Below, piece after piece: positions 38,701-49,359 of a DNA stretch of 64,000 bases. The first letter of the stretch is position 1. Each line of letters opens with the position of its first letter. The translations under genes and the position numbers were made by a program. Origin of the DNA: Doris montereyensis (Eukaryota > Mollusca > Gastropoda > Nudibranchia > Dorididae); the NCBI GenBank assembly GCA_037039925.1, contig JAXRKP010001648.1:40001-104000 (forward strand). The letters are read 5' to 3'. A model generated the notes under the pieces. That model saw nothing but the letters and a program-made list of their open reading frames with translations. It was not told the DNA's origin and did not search any database.

Positions 38701-41700
38701 AAAGGAGATGTAAATTTTTAGTCACTAGCAAACAATTGTCAAAACGACAATGAAGAGTTCTGTTGAACAACTCGTTTAACATTAAAACTAAAACCTTCTT
38801 CCAAATGATAGCCTACATGAAGGTAAGGAAGTTCACATGAATTCCTAAAAGGGCAGTATAGACCCGAGATTCTTGAACATAAAAAAGAAATGACAGTGAA
38901 TACCCTTTAAGTCAAGCTTCATCTAATTCGATGTTATTCCAGGCTCCCTATTCCCAAATAAGACATAAGAAATTGCCGCTTATGGCGATATTGCGCAGTC
39001 ATCCCATCTTACCGCCATCGGCTTAGCACTGTATCAGTAACGCTGTCATATTCGGAAGAAATATATCCACAATCCCTTGCCCTGAATGACCCCCCCCCCT
39101 CCAAACCATGATGTAGGGGTAGGGGATTCAGGATAGGGATTGTGGATAGATTTCTTTCGTTCCATGACAACAAGTACATATTTGACCCACTTTCTTTTAT
39201 GCCGCCAAAACCGTAAAATTACCTATTAATACTATTATTAATACACTGTAGTACAACAAGGCCTACAACACACAAGTACAATCCATGTGCCATGTTGTAC
39301 TGTTATTACTATACTAACGTTGTGAATTGTAGGTTGGCCTTCTTGGAGAAAGACGGCACCTTCATCCCCCCCGCCCCTCTATGTTTTTGTGTGAGAGAGA
39401 GAGCGAGAGAATAGCGTTAACGTAATACCAGTATTGTATTTTCGTGCGACCTTGAAAAAAAAATCAATACTCATGTAGCAATAGGAGGCCAACATGTAGT
39501 ACTAGTAGTATTATAGTTCTCAGAAAATGTTATTGAGGGACAAATATTCCAAGACAATATTCAAGCTTACATGTGCCTGCACTGATCGCGACGTTATATA
39601 CTTTATTATTATAAGTAATGTGTGTATGTGTGTGGGGGGGGGGGAGCGAAAAACAGGCACAGAGAGAGAGAGAGAAATATGCTTGCGTTTAGTTATGGTG
39701 TAGGTGTCAGAGAAAGCTAAGAGTGGAAACTCTCTCTCTCTCTCTGTATGTTAGTCACTCTCTTTTTCTGTCTCTCTCCCTCTCTCTCACACATACACAA
39801 ACAGGGCACTGTCTTTTCACAATAAAGCCAAGCCACTATTACCAAAGTTAACATCGTAATTATTTATAACAATGCAACAGGTAGATCTGTTGTGCCTGTA
39901 GTGTTGTACTGCAGTGTATTGTTAAAATATTAATAAATAATATCACATGTCCAGTTTGTCTTTTTTTCCCGCTGAGAGATAGATCACTGATGACCATTGC
40001 GAAATTCAAAGATTTTTTCAAGACGAAGTCTTGTATAGGCTGTCCATTTTTCGAGACTGCCGTATGGACCCTGGGGAAATAAAACGCAACGATGATGTAC
40101 CTTGAGTACTGTTTGAATGTGAGACAAAAGCATGGAAGAGAAATCAATTCCATCATAATTTGGTTTTGGTATTGAAAACGTCTCTTTTCCAAGAAAAACT
40201 GTCATTTGCTGTTGGTCAACTGTACATATCACAGTAACAGACACTTGATCCTCTGTACATCTGGCAATAGATTAATAATGAAAGGAAAGGATAATTGTTT
40301 ACTAACTTTAAATAACTCTTCCTCACTCCCTCTTTGTTTTCTCTCTCTCACGCACACATTTGCGTTATTGAAAATGACCCCGTCCACCATTTGCAGTGAT
40401 CTCATGGTAAATTAATAAGAAACACCAAGAAGAAAGTGAAAGATAAGTGCAAGAATGATAAGGAACAAGTAGGACCTACCAGTACCACTTTTAATTTAAA
40501 AAAGTAGCTAAATCTGAACACACAGTACATGAACTTTGCCATTTCTCTTTCTAAAGGGAAGACGAGGGCATAAACTATGCATTCCAATTTGATGAGTAAC
40601 TGGTTACAGGTTCATTTGTCCACATGCTTTTTGTGCTTATTATTGCTGGGTATTTTTAACAACATCTGTTTTATCTGGCTGCCATTGTGTTCATTTGCTA
40701 AACAAGAAAAAATGGTAATCAACAGAAAAAAAAAAAATGATTCCATGACCTTCAAATACTCCATACCTCCCTCTTTTATATAACGACACCAGTTATGATG
40801 AAAATTTGACATTGTAATTACAATAAATAGAAGAAAGCAACAAAACAAATGTTTGCACAAAAAAGTTGCACACCTGGTATGTTTGCTCTCATTTACCCAT
40901 TGTAAAGGATTGCCAAAACTTTAAGGTGGAAAATGAATCATGTCGATTTCTGTATTGACAAATAAAAAAGACTCACACATTGTTGACATGTCTTGAAATT
41001 CCGTGATTTCTTCCAAAAATCTGAGATTCAATATTGTCTATTCCCGCCTCTTGTTTAAATTATTGCTGTGCACCGACCATAGAACGTACATACAAGTCTT
41101 TGAATTTGGGCCTGTCGAATAGCATCACAAACATTTGTGATTGCCCTTTGAAGTTCTGGTAGTTTTTGGTATATCAGGTAGCGCCTTCACTTTCACATTG
41201 ATGATATCGCATGAATGCTCCATGGGGTTGAGACCAGGACTAGGAGCTGGCCATACTTAAAGTGTATTGACGTTGGGTTGCTCAAGATAGTCTCTTGTAC
41301 GAAATGTCCGGCGAGTTGGTGGGAGTGAGGATGACGTTTTATGCTTTTGTTTCAAAGGGGTAATATGATTTTGTTTAGTTTTTCCATGAAAACACTGCAG
41401 TAATCCGAAAGACGGAAATAGACGATATTGAATCTCAGACTTTTGAAAATGTACCCACTGGAATAAATCATGGAATTTCAAGACATCAAGGTCGATAATG
41501 TGAGATTCTTTTTATTAATTGATATAGAATTGAACACGATTCATTGTCCACCTGTAAGTCATGTCATATATATCCCTTAAAATGGGTAATTGAGAGTAAC
41601 AATACCAGGAGTGCATATTGTTTTTGCAAAGAACAAAAACAAAAACCCCAACAACTTAACTTTCTTTTTTTAAATACAAAAAGGCTTTTGCCATATGAGC

Positions 41701-44700
41701 AGTTCAACAAACTTATTGTATGAGGGGAAGATGAGTGCAGGTGACAATATCAATGTTTGAAAATGGTTGGTCATTTATAGCTTTAAGGAAAATATTTCTT
41801 TTATTTTATTATATGTATATTCTTCTAAAGTTATCGATTGTAATTGATTCACTGATGGTTTTGTCACATCAGATATATCATTTGAAGATCTAATTATGAC
41901 AAAGAAGTTCTTTAAAACAAAGATTTTCCTCCTCACTGTGTTTGTATGAATAGAAGGTCAGCTGTCATGGCAGTCACAGCACATGGTGGGCAATTGTACA
42001 TCAGTTGGTAAGTAGAGAACCCATTCATTTCCTGTAAATCTTTGGAAGTACAGTAAGCAAAGGAAGAAAATTGATATTACAATTAAAAAAATATTTAAAA
42101 AAATTCAGAATGACATTTGACTAAAATCTACACAACATTTTAGAAAGTGAAAGAAAATCTCACTGCTCAGTATGATGGTGTATCAGGCAAATTTATGTTA
42201 ACTTTATGAACATAACTTTATGAAAATCTTACTAATGACTCTATGCATTTTATAAACAAAAACAACAAAATAACCATAAATGAAGCAAAGAACACTTAAC
42301 CTTCTTTAACTCATTGGCTCCCAGTGTCCGCAGCAAGCGGCTGATGAAAAAACCAATTTTACCCACCAGCCGCAGTGTACGGTCGGTAAAGTATGCCTAG
42401 TAAAATAATAACAAGGAAAACACCGAAGAGAAAATGTGAATCAAAATACTACCGTATGTTTTGGATGACATCAATCCTCCCTAGAGGGGTGTTTCTATTG
42501 GCTTTATTTACGTTTCAACAGCTAAATTTGATTGTGAAACGCTTTGCTTATTTCAACTCTGATTGATGTGATTTTTTGTGTGTTTCAAGTTGAGCTATGG
42601 CTAGCAATGATAGGCCTAGACGATATTCTGCAGTAGAAGCTGGTAGGCTATTGAATAGATGGCTAGATGATAGTGATGAAAGTGATAGTGAACCTTTGTA
42701 TGAGCAAGATGTAGCAATCGAAGAAAGTAGTAGTAGTAGTAGTAGTAGTAGTGACAGTGAGGGGAATAGTGATGAAGGTAGTAATGATAATGGGCAGACT
42801 CAGACTGTGCCTCCTCAGCCCATTTCAACTCCAGGTCCCAGTGGGGACCCAGTACCAAGAGGAAGACCCAGAAGCATAACAAATAATGCTTCAAATTCAT
42901 CAAGGTCTAGTAAAGTACAACCTGAAATATGGAATCGAATCGCCAACAATGAAGAGACGCAGAATAATTTCTGTTTTTCGCCATCGAAAATACCCGGGGT
43001 TCAGGTGGATTTGTCATCGGCATCTACACCGTTGGATTGCTACAGTGCCTTACTGACTCAAGGTATTACAGAGGAGCTTGTTGAATCCATGAACCACTTT
43101 GCTCAAATGAAAGTTACCGTCAACACGCCTGCAAGGAAGCGCTCTGTCTACGGCTCGCGGAAAATATTACCATCTGGAAATTCTGCAGTAATTCGCGGTC
43201 CTGTTGGCTATTGGAATGGACAAGAGGCCCAAGTACCGGGATTATTGGAGTGAGAAAAAGCACAGGAAAACACCATGGTACTATGAAATGTTTGGACGTA
43301 ACCGCTTTGATGCCATTCACTCCACTGCTGTGAACCGTTGGCTGCATCAAAATCAAAGATAGAGCCGTTTGTGGAAAAACTTGTCACATACCAAGAGCTT
43401 GCTATTGATGAAATGGTCATTGGTTTGAAGGGCCGATTCAAGAACAAGACATACAATGCTTCAAAGCCAAAAAAATACCACGTGAAGACCTTCGGATTAT
43501 GCGATAGCACAACAGGCTATGTCATGAATTTATTGATCTACTTTGGTAAGGAAACATCATACGACCCATTGTTAGACATCAACAGTGAAAGTGCCATCAA
43601 AGTCTTCCAAACACTTTTGCGATCAGTCGAAAAAGGACATCATATTTACGCAGACAGATACTACACGACATATACTTGATTCACTACCTAAAGCAGAACT
43701 CCTTCTACTACACAGGCACTGTACAAGTCAACAGACGGAATTTTCCACCAGAATTGAAAACCCTCAAATTGCAAAGACAGGAAAGTAGATTTTACCTTAC
43801 AGAAGATGCAAGTATAATGCTTGTGGCATGGAGAGACAAGAAGGCAACAAAATCTTGTTTGGCCGTCTCAACAAAAGCAGACACGTCAATTATCCACCAG
43901 CGGAATAGAAGAGGCGAGCAGATTTCGAAACCAGGGATTATTGAGCGATACAACAGACAGATGAATGGCTGCGACAATATGGACCAAATGGTAGCATACA
44001 ATGGAACATTTGAAAGAAAGACCAAGAAATGGTGGAAGAAAATATTCCATTGGATCCTGGAGGTAACCCAAGCAAATGCGTACATCTTGTACCATTTGCT
44101 GACGAGAGAACGCGATGCAAAATATGTCTCTTTCCGCGACTTCAAGGGTGACCTGATTGAAGAGCTTGTCTTGAAATCGGTGCAGCTCAGAACGCCCGAA
44201 GATAATGTCAAACGCTCCAAGGAAGGCCGACAACTGTCAATCCCATAGTAAAGCTTACCGGCAACATGCATTTGGTGTCATACGTGCCAAACGACATCCG
44301 CTGTGTGGTGTGCAGTACTCATAAAAAGCCGTAAAAGGACACATTTTGTTTGCCTTGGATGCCCTGGTCAGCCTCATCTACACCCCAAAGATTGCTTTTT
44401 GACATACCACACAACACATGGCAATCATTCAGTAGAATAGAGAGCCCACATTATTGTCATTTTGTAAATAGTTAGTTAGCATAGTGTAAATAGTCAGTTG
44501 TACTCATTTTTGGGTAAATATTTTGTTTGTAATCATGAAGTTGCATATTTTAGAAAATTAGGAATTGCTCAAAACTATTTAATGGATCTATACCAAATTT
44601 GGATATGTAATGAATGTTTGGATTACCTTTGATGGGATGTACATTGCTTGCAGATTGAATGACTTTGACTATTTTTATACCAGGTTGGTGCAATTTTTTT

Positions 44701-47700
44701 TTTTAATTGTGTGTGTAAAAAATTACATAAAACATTTTCAAACACTCAAATCACGTTTAGAATATAGATTTTAAACCTTTTATTTCATATTATTACTCCC
44801 CAATCAGTTACCTTTCATTTCATATACTGTATTATATGTTTTTTGTCTATAACGTTTGTGTCATACTGCTTTCTGTACGCTCGTTGCATTGTGAATTTTG
44901 AGCCTTTGGAATAATTACGTCCCAGTCCCAGCGTGAAAAAAAGTCGGTCACAAAGAGTTAAGACATCAAGGCCTCAATGAAACATGAGCAACTAAACAAT
45001 GTAGACAATACAAACACATCCATTTATGCAATTCTTAGTGTCACAATGTGTTTTTTTTTAAGATCGAGAAGACTAAACAAAGATTTCAAGGACTGTAATT
45101 GGCTGAAATAAATTTTTAGCAGTCTCACATTTTTTGTTCAGGAAGCACAAGTAGTGGCATGTCCTTTAACATTCAGGAAGCAGAGATTTCTTTACATAAA
45201 GAACATAACACATTTGCAAAGTTGTACACAAAAACCCTCACAAAGCTTTTCTTCATGCTCTTAATGGCCATGAACCCCTAACCATAAGCTTTCCTTCAGT
45301 GATTGTGCACCAATAATAAAATAAGCTCTTCAGTGTGAGCAGTAAATGAACAATTATCAGATAAGTCAGAAAAGCTTTGCATATAAGCAGTATGAATAAA
45401 TCTTAGTAAAAAATATTAATCAAACTACCGGTTGAAAATTGTTTTGATTTGATGCAATAGTTGTATATCGATGCCTCATCTTCGTTCAAATTCGATAAAT
45501 TCTTTTCCCGCCTTTCACACCAAAGTATTTTCTTAGATGAGCTCATGTATGCAACGCTGATGATACTTGAATCAGGTGATAAGCACAAGTCAAAGTTGCC
45601 AAGGTGTGACCAATCAAACTTTCCACTGAACTTCCAGCACTGCACCTGGCCCTTGCAGCAACCTGATGACAAAATTCAACAGTAATTATTGTGTCAAGTA
45701 AAGGCACTGTATTAGGCCACTACCATCTTATGAAAGAGTTTTACATGTAAATGTGTCAAATTTTGATTCTTTTCATTAAAGCCTTGACATCATATGTGGT
45801 CTCGGTGGCTAAGCTGCAAGACTTGAACCCTAGCAAGGCTGAGTCCGACTTTGTGTTTCTTTGGGAAAGACACGTAACACGCATTTCCCAACTTGACTTA
45901 GTGTAAATGGGTTCGTACACAAGCCTGGGAGTAAACACCTGCATCAGACTAACGTCCTGTCCAGGAGGTGGGTACTATCACCTGTTCTGCTACAGGCTAT
46001 AGAAACCGGGATACGCTCCAGCTCTATTGGCTGTAATAGCCTTGAAAAAACTTGAAGGGAACTTAACATGAGAGCCAGACTTCACTTTACTTCTCGATGT
46101 TTGTAAAAAAATTCAAACACAATGGTAATATTTATTATTCAGCTTAAGGTGAGTAATGCCGGAGGCTACAGTAAGTAAATATTATATTATGTATAAAGAG
46201 ATAGATACATGTATACAGAAAGATAGTTGTAGTAAATGTAAAAAAACACACCTCATATATCACATTTAATCATTTGAATTTCCTCATAACTTTACATAGC
46301 GGTGTCGGTGATTGCTGGAGTTGGGATCATGAGGTCCTGAGTTCGAATCCTAGCAAAGCTAGATCCGACATTGTGTTCCTTGGGAAAGACACTTCACACA
46401 TTTTCCCACTGAACCCAGGTGAAAATGGGTACAAGCACTAGCTTTGGAGTAAAAAATCTGTGGCAGACTAGCATCCTGTCTAGAAGGTGATTATTATTAC
46501 CTGTTCCATTTCCCGCTATTGAAACCGGGATTAGCTCCAACTCTATGGGTCGTAACGCCTTGAAGGAACTTTATAACATGACATGTCCTAGTTAAGTACA
46601 AAGAGGCAATAGAGGTAATTCAGATGACATTTGATCTAAAAAAGATATTGGAATTAATGAAATTCTGAAGATAAAACTTTAAGAAACTGACCACAAGAGC
46701 AATAGATTCTGAAGCCATGCAAATACCAACAACAGATGAAGGTACGCTTGCAATATCCAGACAGCCAGAGTCAAAAACCTAAAGAACATAACACAAAACA
46801 TTTTTTAAAAACAGAATTAATGTAAAAATTGATTTGTTTTCATTAATTAAATAATATAAAAAGAGACAAAAGCAAAAATAAGTAAAATTTGGATTGAAAA
46901 AAGATATCTCACACCCCCCCCCCCCTCACGGAAACTCATCCTTAAGAAGAATGGCAAACATGTCGCCTCCTCCCCTCACCAGCAGAATAAAGAAAACATT
47001 CAACTCTTTGACATATATAAGGCAACAAAAGAGGGCTTGGAAAATTATCAAATCATTTGTCACTTTTTTTCCCTTTTTCCATATATACAGTAGTGACTAC
47101 CTAAATGTCCGGTGCTTGGGAAGCAGACATAATGGGCATTTAGGCTTAAACGGGCATTTAGGCTAAAGTAGGTTAGGGGCAACAATTTGAGGGTAAGCAA
47201 ATTTCTGTGACGTTGGGTTTCCTAGTGACTTGCCAATTTCGTCCAGTGTTTGAAGCTTCTTTTGAAAATTATTTCCTGGTTTATTCATTTTTTTTCAAGA
47301 TGTAGATTTGTATGTAGCTGTGCAAAATTCACTTTGGAGAAAAAGATCTTGATTTTCAAACGGGCAATTTATATAGAAAAATTTGGTTTCACTGAGATTG
47401 CGGGCATTTAGGTGGTCACTACTGTATATATATATTATAAATGATACCAAAATACAGTAGTCATTGGATAAACACACATTTCACAATAGCACACTCTGCA
47501 TACACACACGTTTTCCTGTTGACCGAATTGTTACTATATATAATAACAGTGTGTAAAGACACGGTAAACACGCATAAAGACACGCTTTTTCTCTGTAATG
47601 CAACTTCATACCCATCCATTAGAGGCCTTAAAACAAGAATTTTGTTGAACTTTTGTCAGAAATAACAATAACATGAGAACAGATCGAACACTAGCGAGCA

Positions 47701-48796
47701 ATGCTATTGCTAGGTCTAGGGAAAATGTGTCACTAGTGTGTTAGTCTACTTCCGATTTCTCGATGTTCAAAGGTAAAGGCTGTCTGTCCAGATGTTATTC
47801 TGTGGAATGTGGCTTTATCGACCGACCCAGATGCTTTATGATTGGCTGTGGCAGAGAGCGGAGACTTCATGTAATGGAATAGACTACGATCGGTGACAGG
47901 TGATGCACACACGCACTGAAACTGAAAGACAGCAAGAGTGTGAGGGCGGGGCTTAATGTTCACAGACCATGAGTGATTGGCTCTCGAGGTCGAGAGTACA
48001 TACTTAGAGGTTTGTTTTGAGCATGAAAATTATTGATAGATCTAGATCTTCCTTTGCGCAGTCACTTTCTTTACAAAGCTAGGAAGATCAAAGCATAATC
48101 TTCCAAAAACTTCTATGACTTCTGAGATGTCAAATTAAAAAAAAACAACAAAGAAAATCAACAAAAACCCAAAGTGAACAAGCAATCAGTATAACACTTA
48201 CACGCCAACCTGTCAGTCATGCTAATGTGCATAATAATCAAGGGGCGTAATCAATAATAATACTCGACATGTTATCTTTAATAAAGAGTTATCTCCCAGT
48301 GATTTTGCATAATAAACACATGGTACGCATAAACACACGCTGTTCTCAGTGCCCAAAGGGTGTGCGTTTATCCAGCGATTACTGTAGCAGTTTTATCTTT
48401 GGCAAATAGTGGCAGCTCGTCTATACGCATACATAGAGTCATTTAAAAAAGCACAGGAAAGCCTTTAATTGTGTGTCTCATTGGTAAATTTTCCAAAAGC
48501 ATTCATATTATTAGACCAATAAAACAGAAATTCTCTGTTTTAAGTCCTGGGAAGACATATAATCATTGTCAAAATTTCTTTTTTTTTTAAACGAGCAAAG
48601 AAAGAAAGAAAAAAAAAGAACAGATTGGCAAAGGTTCTGAAATGCACCAATGACTCACATGATCATGACTAGCTGGCTTGCAGTCAAATGTGAATAACTT
48701 TCTCCCTTCATCAGTTGTGACAAATAAATGACCAGGATAGTGCCAAATGTGAGTGACTTCCCCATATAGCCTTTTTTCGAGAACCTCTGATAACAG
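26537..48796 (-). CDS. HPS6: HPS6 homologue, BLOC-2 subunit, multi-exon, 5-prime exon not found
   Basis: HPS6 is a subunit of BLOC-2 (with HPS3 and HPS5), a cytosolic complex that sorts cargo to lysosome-related organelles. Seventeen minus-strand exons give about 700 residues; human HPS6 is 775. Similarity is collinear by eye: an N-terminal propeller with GQVQCWKF and SSKKILWCERR (human LVWCEER), then SGFVEVFSLLK (GTVSLLQ). The helical region has LIKQEIASCK (AEQEVARLL), LDLDGHDLSKFEIVCRLL (PPFELLCQCL), YKKACDCL (YRRALAVL) and YLLTQGLWSEA (LVQKEQWDRA), and the C-terminus PSFLKLV (VGLLKALL). The start codon and first few residues lie upstream and were not identified. Four junctions or exons are off by one base (33234-33337, the 35992/34229 junction, 45429-45662 with 42031, and an ambiguous 29656/29554 junction). 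Mammalian HPS6 is a single coding exon. Family alignment is from memory and needs a search. Confidence 0.8.
26982..27040 (-). CDS. HPS6: HPS6 exon
   Basis: 59 bases, with a poly-T acceptor ending in ag and donor gtacgt. It encodes NQVLSEFLPEIFDIMPSWR. This aligns with the human LDAHLPLLCRLCPPEL segment. Confidence 0.75.
29406..29554 (-). CDS. HPS6: HPS6 exon
   Basis: Donor gtatgt after AAT. The start is ag|CAAAG at 29554, or AAC at 29549 if caaag serves as acceptor; the latter fits phase 0. It encodes WKYLLTQGLWSEAVRLLKAT and a helical tail. An alternative frame reaches a TAA near 29459 and matches the family poorly. Confidence 0.7.
29656..29760 (-). CDS. HPS6: HPS6 exon
   Basis: Acceptor cttgtcacag. 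It opens LIFYKKACDCLLPAE and closes AAYARLISLW(L). The donor is either gttagt (end 29660) or gtatct (end 29656); only the latter keeps phase with the next exon. Confidence 0.65.
30782..30900 (-). CDS. HPS6: HPS6 exon
   Basis: 119 bases, acceptor caattgcag, donor gtaagt. It encodes EPDLNEILEWQALLDLDGHD and FEIVCRLLFVLHPEKL. It corresponds to the human PPFELLCQCLCQLEP segment. Confidence 0.85.
31444..31615 (-). CDS. HPS6: HPS6 exon
   Basis: 172 bases, acceptor ttttttcag, donor gtatgc. Helical sequence with DRLIKQEIASCKTASKVQ and AKLLWLSQAYPQQLLAHL. This aligns with human [21 protein letters not shown] and after. Confidence 0.85.
31923..31987 (-). CDS. HPS6: HPS6 exon
   Basis: 65 bases, acceptor tttcctcag, donor gtaaaa. 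Encodes PLIEEYMRLETISKSLKASK. Phases fit both neighbours. Confidence 0.8.
32400..32508 (-). CDS. HPS6: HPS6 exon
   Basis: 109 bases, acceptor aattttag, donor gtgaga. Encodes LTLESYDKDISSNLQELK, then a stretch ending QVQIAEKI, predicted helical. Leaves one base that pairs with the next exon. Confidence 0.8.
33234..33337 (-). CDS. HPS6: HPS6 exon with one surplus base
   Basis: Acceptor caattccag, donor gtaagt. The 3-prime part reads WFELLKSPEHLPHNHLLQTD in frame with the next exon. The 5-prime part reads EVKLK in the frame delivered by the previous exon. The two frames differ by one base near 33321, so the exon is 104 bases where 103 would be in phase. Confidence 0.7.
34092..34229 (-). CDS. 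HPS6: HPS6 exon
   Basis: Acceptor catgcag, donor gtaggt. Encodes LYSLQDGELRHKWESGDLDS and ends WVLTGSGLFQF, propeller-like. Entry phase is one base short of what the preceding exon leaves. Confidence 0.7.
35428..35881. repeat. 45-bp minisatellite, about 10 copies, in an HPS6 intron
   Basis: Units read gacagctgacagcaacgggt followed by aagacacagtcagtatttca and tat. Spacing of the gtaaga motif is close to 45 bases throughout. One unit near 35672 carries an extra segment. Because 45 is divisible by three, an antisense frame stays open across the array, but the coding frame of the adjacent exon is a different one. Confidence 0.95.
35992..36102 (-). CDS. HPS6: HPS6 exon
   Basis: Acceptor cccttttcag, donor gtaagt. 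In the phase set by the previous exon it reads EQATKKSFQLHLEDSSS and KKSIGFYVQGILASSNTKAY. It aligns with human LGTFQGTLACVLGSTLELL. The longer open frame (NKLPKK...) running into the minisatellite is out of phase. Confidence 0.75.
36742..36847 (-). CDS. HPS6: HPS6 exon
   Basis: 106 bases, acceptor ttattcttag, donor gtacat. It encodes CKTDTSNMGLRQCTYENN and ATLSSSGFVEVFSLLK. It matches the human LLLLDFGGTVSLLQ position. Confidence 0.8.
38233..38506 (+). mobile_element. tRNA-derived SINE family 1, copy B
   Basis: Head ggccagtggttaggtgtcag with B box agttcgaatcc, body ccttgggaaagacacttaac, and tail gaaaccgggatgagctcc...cttaaggaact. It lies in an HPS6 intron, opposite to the gene. Confidence 0.85.
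40101..40260 (-). CDS. HPS6: HPS6 exon
   Basis: 160 bases, acceptor ctattgccag, donor gtacat. It encodes CTEDQVSVTVICTVDQQQMT and FSSMLLSHIQTVLK. Entry phase (two bases carried in) matches exon 41937-42031. Confidence 0.8.
41937..42031 (-). CDS. HPS6: HPS6 exon
   Basis: 95 bases, acceptor atttacag, donor gtgagg. Encodes TYQLMYNCPPCAVTAMTADL and LFIQT. This matches human [20 protein letters not shown] in spacing. Its exit phase fits the next exon exactly. Confidence 0.75.
42306..44961 (+). mobile_element. piggyBac transposon with TTAA duplications, transposase disrupted
   Basis: TTAA at 42306-42309 and 44958-44961 bounds a 2.65-kb element. The ends are similar: inward of TTAA they read CTCATTGGCTCCCAG and, on the other strand, CTCTTTGTGACCGAC. 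Inside lies a piggyBac (DDD) transposase in the plus orientation. The insertion is in the HPS6 intron between exons 41937-42031 and 45429-45662, opposite to HPS6. Confidence 0.9.
42597..44410 (+). pseudogene. piggyBac transposase, frame-disrupted
   Basis: Cuts and inserts the element at TTAA. The order is a Ser/Asp/Glu-rich N-terminus with a Ser run at 42726-42752, then the core, then a Cys/His-rich tail. The three catalytic Asp positions look preserved: ELAIDEMVIGLKGRF near 43407, HIYADRYYTT near 43650, and NGCDNMDQM near 43980. The C-terminal zinc-binding region is visible as RCVVC near 44300 and GCPGQPHLHP near 44360. The frame is broken: a shift near 43160, a TAA where LEILQ(stop)FAVLLAIGMD should continue (about 43189), a TAG at 43360, a frame change near 43675 and another near 44325. 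Some breaks may be assembly errors as in neighbouring genes. As written it encodes no intact enzyme. Confidence 0.85.
45429..45662 (-). CDS. HPS6: HPS6 exon, propeller core
   Basis: Acceptor gtcatcag (or gctgcaag, starting 45651, which fits phase 0), donor gtagtt. It encodes GQVQCWKFSGKFDWSHLGNF, then LCLSPDSSIISVAYMSSSKK and ILWCERR. This is the most recognisable HPS6 stretch. Exit phase differs by one base from the next exon. Confidence 0.8.
45795..46090 (+). mobile_element. tRNA-derived SINE family 1, copy C
   Basis: Head tggtctcggtggctaagctg, body tttgggaaagacacgtaaca and acaagcctgggagtaaacac, tail gaaaccgggatacgctcc. About 210 bp from copy D and in the same orientation. Confidence 0.85.
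46300..46576 (+). mobile_element. tRNA-derived SINE family 1, copy D
   Basis: B box gagttcgaatcctagc, body ccttgggaaagacacttcac and gggtacaagcactagctt, tail gaaaccgggattagctcc...ccttgaaggaacttt. Confidence 0.85.
46692..46778 (-). CDS. HPS6: HPS6 exon
   Basis: 87 bases, 29 codons, phase 0 at both ends. Acceptor is tgttctttag and donor gtcagt, which is slightly unusual. Encodes VFDSGCLDIASVPSSVVGIC and MASESIALV. Confidence 0.75.
47088..47424. mobile_element. TA-flanked MITE, 337 bp
   Basis: Terminal inverted repeats: left CAGTAGTGACTACCTAAATG and right, read inward, CAGTAGTGACCACCTAAATG. TA flanks each side. The interior contains extra copies of gggcatttaggct. There is no coding capacity. 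Tc1/mariner or pogo-type mobilisation is likely from the TA duplication. Confidence 0.75.
47455..48384. mobile_element. TA-flanked MITE, 930 bp
   Basis: Terminal inverted repeats: left CAGTAGTCATTGGATAAACA and right, read inward, CAGTAATCGCTGGATAAACG, flanked by TA. It starts only about 30 bp after the previous element, and both begin CAGTA. Tigger/pogo-like by the CAGT terminus and TA site. No recognisable transposase inside. Confidence 0.7.
48659..48796 (-). CDS. HPS6: HPS6 exon, first one identified
   Basis: 138 bases, 46 codons, phase 0 at both ends. Acceptor is tatttacag and donor gtgagt. Encodes LLSEVLEKRLYGEVTHIWHY, then PGHLFVTTDEGRKLFTFDCK. It begins near human residue 10-20, so a short upstream exon with the start codon is missing. 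Confidence 0.8.
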
Positions 48797-49315
48797 CTGT
48801 AAATATTGAATTAAATTATATTCTTTTTTTAAAGAAATATGACAGTGAAAACATTTGGCTTCAATCTGTCCAATTCATATCCCATGAATGGGAAATAATT
48901 CTGTTTCTTGAAATTTCTATCTGATTTGTGTCACATCTAATACAAATGTAGTAGTGAAAAACAAATCATATATATATATATAAATATATATATTTAAATT
49001 TGTCTTGTAAGCTGCTATGAAGTGATTTTATATAGAATGCATGTATCAAAGTTCCTTCAAAAGTGAAGATGCAAAATGGCATTGTAAAAACAATAGTAAA
49101 TATACATATATCCTTTTGCATTGTTTCTTTTGGTAATGTAAATCAAATACTGAGGTGGTGGGAACATAAAATCAATGTCTGTTGACCTTTAGCAGAAGAA
49201 AGAGTATCAATCAACAGTGGAAAAACTTTGAATCACATTTTCTCGTTTATTGCTACTGTCCGATACTACAGACCTCCCCTACAACGGGTCTGGTTAGAAC
49301 AGGGTTCTATGACGC

Positions 49316-49318
<3 letters not shown>

Positions 49319-49354
<36 letters not shown>
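49319..49354. repeat. (GA)n microsatellite
   Basis: About 17 GA units, followed by a purine-rich stretch to about 49460. Confidence 0.95.
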
Positions 49355-49359
<5 letters not shown>

